From assembly GCF_000620465.1 (NCBI RefSeq), contig NZ_JIBE01000003.1:1178001-1242000 (forward strand): a DNA stretch of 64,000 nucleotides. Reading direction: 5' to 3'. Both the position numbers and the translations under genes were made by a program. The DNA comes from Ralstonia sp. UNC404CL21Col. Lineage in GTDB: Bacteria; Pseudomonadota; Gammaproteobacteria; Burkholderiales; Burkholderiaceae. The notes under the pieces are model-generated. The model searched no databases and was not told the DNA's origin. It saw nothing but the letters and a program-made list of their open reading frames with translations. Positions 58,011-64,000 of this stretch are shown here, in pieces; positions within the stretch are counted from its first letter, which is position 1, and each line of letters opens with the position of its first letter.

Positions 58011-59630
58011 CTACGGGCGCGCAACGCCAAACTGGATCGGATGCAGCGTTCGCCTGCGCGCCTCGTCGCAGACAGACAGCACGCAGGCGAGCACCTTGCG
58101 CGTATCGCGCGGGTCGATCACGCCGTCGTCCAGCAGCCGGCCCGAAATGGTGAACGCGTCGGACTGCCGCTCGAACGTGTCGATGACCTTGGCACGCATC
58201 GCTTCGATGGCGTCGTGGTCGACGGTCTGGGTCTTGCGTTGCATGCTCGCGGCCATCACCGTCGCCATCGTGCCGGCGGCCTGCTCTGCGCCCATCACGG
58301 CCGTCTTGGCGTTGGGCCAGCTGAAGCAGAAATCCGGAAAGAAACCGCGCCCCGACATGCCGTAGTTGCCCGCCCCGAACGACGCACCGCAATGCACGGT
58401 GATGCGCGGCACGGTGGCATTGGCCATGGCCTGGATCATCTTCGAGCCATGCTTGATCATGCCGGCCTGCTCCGACGCCTTGCCGACGATGAAGCCGGTG
58501 GTGTTTTGCAGGTACAGCAGCGGCGTGCCCGACTGGCAGCACGCCTGGATGAAGTGCACCACCTTGGTGGCGCCCGCCGGGTCCAGCGGCCCGTTGTTCG
58601 TGATGACCCCAACGCGCATGCCGCAGACGGCCGCGTGCCCGGTGACGGTGCCGGGGCCGTAGTCAGGCTTGAACTCCAGGAAGTCCGACCCATCGGCAAT
58701 GCGTGCAATCACCTCACGCATGTCGAGCGGTTTGCGATGATCGGTCAGCGCAATGCCAAGCAGTTCTTCCGCATCAAAGCGCGGCGGCGCGTATGGCCTG
58801 TCCGGCGCTGGCACATCGCGGTTCCAGTCGAGCGCAGCAACAACTTCGCGCGCGATGCGCAGCGCGTCGGCATCGTCTTCGGCCAGGTATTCGGCCAGGC
58901 CCGAAGTGGTGGCGTGCATCTCCGCGCCGCCCAGTTCCTCTTCGGTGGCGATCTCTCCGGTGGCCGCTTTCAGCAACGGCGGCCCGGCGAGGAACGCGCG
59001 CGCCCGGTCGCGCACCATCACCACGTAGTCCGACAGGCCCGGCATGTAGGCGCCGCCGGCCGTGCTCGACCCATGCACCACGCTGATCACCGGAATGCCT
59101 GCCGCCGACAGCCGCGCGAGCCAATAGAAACCGCTGCCGCCGTGGATGAAGGTCTCCACGCGATACGTCAGCAGGTTGGCGCCGGCCGATTCGACGAGGT
59201 GGATGAACGGCAGCTTCTGCTCCAGCGCAATGGCCTGCGCGCGCTGGAACTTCTCGATGCCCATCGGCTGCACGGCCCCGGCGTCGATGCCCGCGTCGTC
59301 GACGATGATCATCGCGCGCACGCCGCTCACCCAGCCGATGCCCGCAATGAAGCCGCCGCCAGGAATGGAGCGCGCGGGGTCGGTGTGATCGAGGCAGAAG
59401 CCCGCCAGCGTCGACAGCTCGAGAAACGGCGCACCGGCGTCGAGCAGGCGGCCCAGCCGGTCGCGCGGCAACAGTTGCCCGCGTTGCTCGAAGCGCGCGC
59501 GCGAGGCTTCGGACTTGTCGCGCGTGCGGTTCTCCAGCGTGCGCAACTGGTCGACGCGCTCTGCGAGCGCGGCATGGTTCTGCCGATACGCGTCGCTCTG
59601 CGGCACGATGCGCGATTCAAGCGCCGGCAT
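58011..59630 (-). CDS. atuC: Acyl-CoA carboxylase beta subunit, geranyl-CoA carboxylase-like
   Basis: A 539-residue carboxyltransferase. Family blocks GQLLPRDRLGRLLDAGAPFL, HGSSTAGGAYMPGLSDYVV and [20 protein letters not shown] are intact. The segment facing the acyl group reads GGSGFYWLARLSAAG, against [12 protein letters not shown] in LiuB, so the pocket differs and may accept a longer branched chain. Published work on geranyl-CoA versus methylcrotonyl-CoA carboxylase points to a Phe-to-Gly change in the pocket; I did not align it. Its start overlaps the SDR gene by 14 bases. Confidence 0.85.
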   Translation of the reverse strand: MPALESRIVPQSDAYRQNHAALAERVDQLRTLENRTRDKSEASRARFEQRGQLLPRDRLGRLLDAGAPFLELSTLAGFCLDHTDPARSIPGGGFIAGIGWVSGVRAMIIVDDAGIDAGAVQPMGIEKFQRAQAIALEQKLPFIHLVESAGANLLTYRVETFIHGGSGFYWLARLSAAGIPVISVVHGSSTAGGAYMPGLSDYVVMVRDRARAFLAGPPLLKAATGEIATEEELGGAEMHATTSGLAEYLAEDDADALRIAREVVAALDWNRDVPAPDRPYAPPRFDAEELLGIALTDHRKPLDMREVIARIADGSDFLEFKPDYGPGTVTGHAAVCGMRVGVITNNGPLDPAGATKVVHFIQACCQSGTPLLYLQNTTGFIVGKASEQAGMIKHGSKMIQAMANATVPRITVHCGASFGAGNYGMSGRGFFPDFCFSWPNAKTAVMGAEQAAGTMATVMAASMQRKTQTVDHDAIEAMRAKVIDTFERQSDAFTISGRLLDDGVIDPRDTRKVLACVLSVCDEARRRTLHPIQFGVARP

Positions 59631-60504
59631 TGCGGTCCTCCTCGCCTTGCAGCACGTGCGGCGTCACGGCCAGGTGAAAACCGTTGAACGGCTCGGCGCC
59701 ATGGCGCGGCGCCGGCATCGGTGAACCTGGCCGCACGTTCGGCCGGCCGCCGTCCACGCGCAGCGTCGTGCCGGTGATGAACGCCGCGGCTTCCGAGAGC
59801 AGATACACGATCGCCGAGGACACTTCCGCCTCGGTGGCAAAGCGCCCGAGCGGCACCGTCGACGGCATGCTGCGGATGGTCTCGGCCATCCACGGCGGAT
59901 ACGCATCCATGCCCGACGACGCCACGTAGCCGGGCGCCACCGCGTTCACACGCACGCCGTACTGCGCCCACTCGAATGCGGCCGTTTCCGTCAAGTTCAC
60001 CATGCCTGCCCGCGCGGCGCCGGAGTGACCCATGTTCGGCATGCCGCCCCACATGTCCGCCACGATGTTGACGATGGCGCCGCCGCGCTGCTGCATCGCC
60101 TGGTTGAGGCATTCGCGCGCCATCAGGAAGCCGCCCGTCAGGTTTGTCTGCACGACGGCTTCCCAGCCCTTGGCCGAAATGTCCTTGAGCGGCGCCGGAA
60201 ACTGCCCGCCCGCGTTGTTGACCAGCGCGTCGATGCGGCCGTGTTCGCCGTAGATGTGCGCGACGGTCGCTTGCACGGCGCCCTCGTCGCGGATGTTGCA
60301 GACGTAGGCGTGCGCGGTGCCGCCGGCTTCGACGATCTCCGTGCGCACCGCCGCGAGCTTCTCCGCATTGCGCCCCACCAGCGCAACGGCCGCGCCCAGC
60401 GATGCCAGCTCATGCGCGGTGCACCGGCCGATGCCGCTGCCGCCGCCCGTCACCACGGCCACTTGGCCCTGGAACAGCCCCGGTCGAAAGACTGAGCGAT
60501 ACAT
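59617..60504 (-). CDS. atuB: Short-chain dehydrogenase, AtuB-like
   Basis: A 295-residue SDR. The cofactor site is VTGGGSGIG (about 19-27), NNAG in LVNNAGGQFPAPL, and PGYVASSG after the active-site region. The canonical YxxxK Tyr position reads MGHSGAARAGM, so Tyr and Lys appear to be replaced, as in 2,4-dienoyl-CoA reductase-like SDRs. Length fits AtuB as I remember it. Its last 14 bases overlap the carboxylase beta gene, so they are coupled. Possible role: oxidation of a terpene aldehyde/alcohol or reduction of a dienoyl-CoA intermediate. Confidence 0.8.
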   Translation of the reverse strand: MYRSVFRPGLFQGQVAVVTGGGSGIGRCTAHELASLGAAVALVGRNAEKLAAVRTEIVEAGGTAHAYVCNIRDEGAVQATVAHIYGEHGRIDALVNNAGGQFPAPLKDISAKGWEAVVQTNLTGGFLMARECLNQAMQQRGGAIVNIVADMWGGMPNMGHSGAARAGMVNLTETAAFEWAQYGVRVNAVAPGYVASSGMDAYPPWMAETIRSMPSTVPLGRFATEAEVSSAIVYLLSEAAAFITGTTLRVDGGRPNVRPGSPMPAPRHGAEPFNGFHLAVTPHVLQGEEDRNAGA

Positions 60505-60550
60505 GGTTCTCTCCCTGAATGCTGAATGCGCGCGTTGGGTCCTTAGGCCC

Positions 60551-61705
60551 TTAGGCCCAGCCGAGCTGGCGTGCGGCAAGGTCGCTGAGGACTTCCTCCG
60601 CGCCGCCGCCGATCATGTAGACCTTCACTTCACGATAGATGCGCTCCGACTTCGTGCCGCGCATGAAGCCCATGCCGCCGAGCAGTTGCACGGCCGTGTC
60701 GGCGCAGAACTGCAGGCTCTGCGTGGCGAAGTTCTTCAGCATGCACAGCTGTGCGACCGGCGCATCGCCGGCTTGCATGCGCCGCATCAGGTCTTCAAGC
60801 AAGGCGCGCGTGGCTTCGATGCGCGTGGCCATCGCCACCAGTTTCTGGCGCGCCACCTGATGCTGAACGAGGCGCTTGCCGAAGGTTTCGCGCTGGGCGG
60901 CCCATTCCACGGCTTCGGTCAGGCACGTGCGCGCCAGGCCGTAGGCCTGCATCGCGAGCGCAAGGCGTTCGTGGTTGAAGTTGCGCATGACCAGCTCGAA
61001 GCCGCGGTTTTCTGCGCCAAGCAGGTTGCCGACCGGCACGCGGCAATCATCGAAATGCAGTTGCGCGGTGTCGGAGCACCACCAGCCCATCTTCTTGAGC
61101 GGCGTGCGCGTCAGGCCCGGCGTATTGCCCTCCACCAGCAGCACGGAGATGCCACCTGCCCCCGCCGCGCCGGTACGCACCGCCACGGTGATGTAATCGG
61201 CGCGCATGCCGGAGGTGATGAAGATCTTGCTGCCGTTGACGATGTAGTGATCGCCGTCGCGCACCGCGCGCGTGGTGAGGTTGGCGACGTCCGAGCCGCC
61301 CGAGGGTTCGGTGATGGCGAGCGCGCTGATCTTCTCGCCCGACAGAATCGCCGGCAACACGCGCGCCTTCAGCTCGGCCGATCCGCCTGCAACGATGGGC
61401 GGCGCGCCGATCGTGTGACTGAACAGCGAAGCGAGCAGGCCACCGCTGGCCGCGCGCGTCAGCTCTTCAATCATCGCCAGTTCAAGGAACAGGTCGCCCG
61501 GCGTGCCGCCGTATTCCTCGGGGAAACCGATGCCGAGCAAGCCAAGGCCGGCCGCCTCGCGATACAGCGCGCGCGGAAACGTCTCGGCCTCTTCCCATGC
61601 ATCGATGTGCGGCAGCACGGCCTTGTCGACAAAGCGGCGCACGGTTTCGCGAAACGTATCGTGATCGGCGCCGAAACGCGCAGACGGCAGCAGGCCTGGG
61701 AACAT
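60551..61705 (-). CDS. Acyl-CoA dehydrogenase (second in the atu-like cluster)
   Basis: A 384-residue FAD acyl-CoA dehydrogenase. ITEPSGGSDVANLTT and KIFITSGMRADYI are intact; the C-terminal helix reads LLGGMGFMRGTKSERIYRE. Like the AtuD-like enzyme, the C-terminal loop lacks the common Glu (MIGGGAEEVL), and a Glu-Arg pair in NFNHERLALAMQ takes the isovaleryl-CoA dehydrogenase position. This suggests a branched or terpenoid substrate. Two such enzymes in one cluster could handle citronellyl-CoA and a shortened intermediate. It starts 14 bases after the atuA stop. Confidence 0.88.
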   Translation of the reverse strand: MFPGLLPSARFGADHDTFRETVRRFVDKAVLPHIDAWEEAETFPRALYREAAGLGLLGIGFPEEYGGTPGDLFLELAMIEELTRAASGGLLASLFSHTIGAPPIVAGGSAELKARVLPAILSGEKISALAITEPSGGSDVANLTTRAVRDGDHYIVNGSKIFITSGMRADYITVAVRTGAAGAGGISVLLVEGNTPGLTRTPLKKMGWWCSDTAQLHFDDCRVPVGNLLGAENRGFELVMRNFNHERLALAMQAYGLARTCLTEAVEWAAQRETFGKRLVQHQVARQKLVAMATRIEATRALLEDLMRRMQAGDAPVAQLCMLKNFATQSLQFCADTAVQLLGGMGFMRGTKSERIYREVKVYMIGGGAEEVLSDLAARQLGWA

Positions 61706-61719
61706 GATCGCCTCGTCGT

Positions 61720-63492
61720 TCAAATGGGGTCGACCGGCACGCGCACCGGCATCGTCAGCAGCACCTGCGCCATGCCCTTGCCGAGCGGGTCGTTGCGCAG
61801 CGACGCCATGCCGCCGCCGCCCAGCGCCTGCTCGCACACAAAATGGAGGGCGTGGATGCCGGGCAGGTCGTAGCGCGTCACACGCCCCTTCACGACGTGC
61901 GCGAGGTACGCGGCGACGGCCTCTGCGGTCAGCTGCGCGCGCAGCAATGGCAGGTCTTCAGGCCGACGCGCGATGACGCCAATGTTGGAGGTGTCGCCCT
62001 TGTCGCCGCTGCGCGCGTAGGCGAGTTCGACGAGCGGCACGTCCCGCGTCGGACCGGCCGGCCATGCAACCGATGCCGGCGCAACAGCGGATGCTTCCAG
62101 CGCAGCGCCACCCGTCGGCACGGCGATGTCGAAGCCTTCCCCGCCCAGCAACGTCACGCGCGGCTGCACGCGCGCCCTGTCGATCAGGAAGGCGTATTGC
62201 TTGATGGCCGGCACCACGCCTGGCCGCCCGCCGGCGCCGGTCGTGCCGGGCGCCCACGACGTGCCGGCCGGGGCGATTTCGCGCGCGAACAACTCCAACG
62301 CCTCCTTGTTCGGATGCGTCACCGCCAGCCACATCACCGATTCAAAGCGGGGCGCGTCCGGCTGATGCGGCCCGAACAGATATGCCGAACCCAGCGTCTC
62401 GATATGCGTTGCGCTGTAGTCCGGCAGGCCGAGCTGGCGGAACAGGCCACGCGTGCGCTCCAGAATCGCCTCGGCTGTGCGGCGCGCCTTGCGATCGGCA
62501 TCGATGCCGACAACGGTGAGCTGACCCGTCGCGCGATAGCCGTCGGCATACGTTGCGCTCACCTTGTAATCGGGCGTCGGCGCGCGACCGCGTGCGCCGC
62601 GCACTTCGACGCGATGCTCGCCGGCCTGCGTCATCGTCACGTGTGTGAAATCACAAACGACGTCGGGCAGCACATAGCGCGCGGGGTCGCCGATTTCGTA
62701 GAGCAGCTGTTCGCCCACGGTCGCGGGCGTCACCAGCCCGCCCGTGCCCTCGGGCTTGGTGACGATGAAGCTGCCGTCGGCCCGGCATTCAGCGATCGGA
62801 TAGCCGCTGTGCGCCCAGTCGGGCACGGCTTCCCAATCGGTGTGCAGGCCGCCCGCGCCTTGGCAGCCGCATTCAAGGATGTGTCCGGCGAGGCTGCCAG
62901 CAGCGAGTCGATCGTAGTCGTCGATCGCCCAGCCGAAGTGGTGCATCAACGCGCCGAGCGTGACGGCGCTGTCGACGCACCGCCCCGTGATGACAACCTG
63001 CGCGCCGGCATCCAGCGCTGCCTTGATCGGCAATGCGCCGAGATACGCATTCGCGCTGACCACCTTGTCGGGCATGGGGCGGCCGCTTTGCAGCTCGCGC
63101 ACGCCTTCGTCGCGCAGCGTGGGCAGCAGCGGCGTGACGTCGTCGCCCTCCACAACGGCAATGCGCACGCTGACGCCCAGCTCAGCGGCCAACGCTTGCA
63201 GCGCCGCTGCGCATCCGCGCGGATTCACGCCGCCCGCGTTGGCGATGATGCGGATGTTCTGCGCCAGCGCATCCTTGAGCACCGCGCGCATCGCCACGCT
63301 CACAAAGTCGGTGGCGTAACCCAACTCGGGGTTTTTCATGCGGGCGCTGGCCAGCAGCGACATGGTCAGCTCGGCCAGGTAATCGAAAACGAGGAAGTCG
63401 ATGCGGCCGGAGGCCACCAGCTGCAGCGGCCCGGTCACGCTGTCGCCCCAGAAACCGCTGGCCCCGCCGATGGCAATGGTGTCCTTGCGCAT
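61720..63492 (-). CDS. atuA: Acyclic terpene utilisation protein AtuA (DUF1446)
   Basis: A 590-residue protein of the AtuA/DUF1446 family, required for growth on citronellol and geraniol in Pseudomonas; its reaction is unknown. N-terminal domain: IAIGGASGFWGDS, DFLVFDYLAELTMSLL, IIANAGGVNPRGCA and GRCVDSAVTLG. The C-terminal AtuA-like ferredoxin-fold domain covers about the last 110 residues (VELAYARSGDKGDTSNIGVI, LHFVCEQALGGGGMASL). This is the key marker for naming the cluster. It is 1 base from the crotonase gene upstream and 14 from the dehydrogenase gene downstream. Confidence 0.92.
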   Translation of the reverse strand: MRKDTIAIGGASGFWGDSVTGPLQLVASGRIDFLVFDYLAELTMSLLASARMKNPELGYATDFVSVAMRAVLKDALAQNIRIIANAGGVNPRGCAAALQALAAELGVSVRIAVVEGDDVTPLLPTLRDEGVRELQSGRPMPDKVVSANAYLGALPIKAALDAGAQVVITGRCVDSAVTLGALMHHFGWAIDDYDRLAAGSLAGHILECGCQGAGGLHTDWEAVPDWAHSGYPIAECRADGSFIVTKPEGTGGLVTPATVGEQLLYEIGDPARYVLPDVVCDFTHVTMTQAGEHRVEVRGARGRAPTPDYKVSATYADGYRATGQLTVVGIDADRKARRTAEAILERTRGLFRQLGLPDYSATHIETLGSAYLFGPHQPDAPRFESVMWLAVTHPNKEALELFAREIAPAGTSWAPGTTGAGGRPGVVPAIKQYAFLIDRARVQPRVTLLGGEGFDIAVPTGGAALEASAVAPASVAWPAGPTRDVPLVELAYARSGDKGDTSNIGVIARRPEDLPLLRAQLTAEAVAAYLAHVVKGRVTRYDLPGIHALHFVCEQALGGGGMASLRNDPLGKGMAQVLLTMPVRVPVDPI

Positions 63493-63493
63493 G

Positions 63494-64000
63494 TCAGCGG
63501 CCCGTCCAGCTGGGCGTGCGCTTTTCGCGAAAGGCGGCCTGGCCTTCCTGCGCGTCTTCGGTCAGTGCAAACAGGCCGATCTGGCTTTCGGTAAAGGCCA
63601 TGGCCTGTTCGAAGCTGAGCTGCTCGACGTGCTTGAGCGTGTACAGGCCGCGCCGGATGGCCGACGGCGATTTGTCGACCAGCCGCGCGAGCAATGCGTC
63701 GACTACTGCATCCAGCGCTTCAGGCTCGGCGACTTCGTTGACGAGGCCGACTGCGAGCGCGCGGTCTGCGTTCATCGGTTCGCCCGTCAGGCAGAGTTCA
63801 TTGAGCACGCGACGTGGCAACTGGTGCTGCAGCACGGCCAGCACCTGCGCCGGAAACAGACCGACTTTCACTTCCGGGAGCCCGAACGTGGCGCGGCGGC
63901 TGGCCACCGCCAGATCGCACATCGCCAGCAAGCCCATGCCGCCCGCCATGCACGCGCCGTTCACGCGGGCGACGAGCGGCACGGTGCAGCGACGCGCCGC
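63494..64000 (-). CDS. atuE: Enoyl-CoA hydratase, AtuE-like (5' end outside window)
   Basis: The C-terminal 169 codons of a crotonase; the reading frame continues to the window edge, so the N-terminus is missing. VARVNGACMAGGMGLLAMCD is the oxyanion region (first Glu absent), and FGLPEVKVGLFPAQVL keeps the second Glu, the same pattern as LiuC. In the atu pathway AtuE hydrates isohexenylglutaconyl-CoA. The stop is 1 base before the atuA start, so both are in one operon. An internal GTG near 63982 should not be taken as the start. Confidence 0.85.
   Translation of the reverse strand, partial: AARRCTVPLVARVNGACMAGGMGLLAMCDLAVASRRATFGLPEVKVGLFPAQVLAVLQHQLPRRVLNELCLTGEPMNADRALAVGLVNEVAEPEALDAVVDALLARLVDKSPSAIRRGLYTLKHVEQLSFEQAMAFTESQIGLFALTEDAQEGQAAFREKRTPSWTGR

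Overview
The window is GC-rich chromosomal DNA of a beta-proteobacterium, most likely Ralstonia (close to R. pickettii or R. insidiosa) or a near relative. This rests on gene content and order: PhaM next to a patatin-like gene, a MetH split into two genes, the argS / SPOR protein / dsbA / SDR block, a MerR-type LiuR with a leucine-degradation cluster, and aceK next to a beta-carbonic anhydrase. The species call is inference. I see no rRNA, tRNA, CRISPR, prophage or transposase gene.

Layout. 0.1-8.7 kb: envelope and metabolic genes (SPOR-like protein, ADP-heptose synthase domain RfaE2, ferritin-like diiron protein, periplasmic glutathione peroxidase), then a minus-strand run of LLM oxidoreductase, amino-acid-type ABC binding protein, crotonase, PHB-granule protein PhaM and patatin. 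8.8-14.7 kb: two IclR regulators, each divergent from an oxidoreductase or fumarylacetoacetase-family gene, then a DUF3108 protein, a PcaD-like hydrolase, DUF3567 and a rhodanese. 14.8-19 kb: cobalamin-dependent methionine synthase as two genes with a small glyoxalase-fold gene between them. 19.2-24.9 kb: a signalling and stress block (NarL-type regulator, receiver-only protein, CHASE3 histidine kinase, entericidin-like lipoprotein, DUF1328, DUF883, ferritin-like protein). 25-30.6 kb: argS, SPOR protein, dsbA, SDR, a signal-less cobalamin-binding-fold protein.

30.2-52.4 kb: the leucine/isovalerate (liu) region. LiuR (MerR family) sits between a divergent metallo-hydrolase operon and liuA, with near-identical 22-bp operators on both sides. 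liuA is followed by aceK and can, then thiolase, SDR, acyl-CoA dehydrogenase, HAD, YchJ-like, liuB, a secreted hydrolase, liuC and bioB, then liuD, and then a 2-hydroxyacid dehydrogenase with liuE (HMG-CoA lyase) behind a shorter LiuR-like palindrome. Two copies of a large compound inverted repeat (about 530 and 560 bp) cut this region into three blocks, just upstream of the thiolase and of liuD.

52.4-64 kb: a TetR regulator, then a minus-strand cluster whose content matches the acyclic terpene utilisation (atu) pathway: acyl-CoA synthetase, biotin-dependent carboxylase alpha and beta subunits, two acyl-CoA dehydrogenases, an SDR, AtuA (DUF1446) and a crotonase that runs off the window end. 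In Pseudomonas the atu route feeds 3-methylcrotonyl-CoA into the liu route and both share the LiuE lyase. Here the two clusters are neighbours, and the atu-like part shows no lyase of its own, so together they would take leucine, isovalerate and citronellol-type terpenoids to acetyl-CoA and acetoacetate. bioB inside the liu operon would supply the cofactor of both carboxylases.
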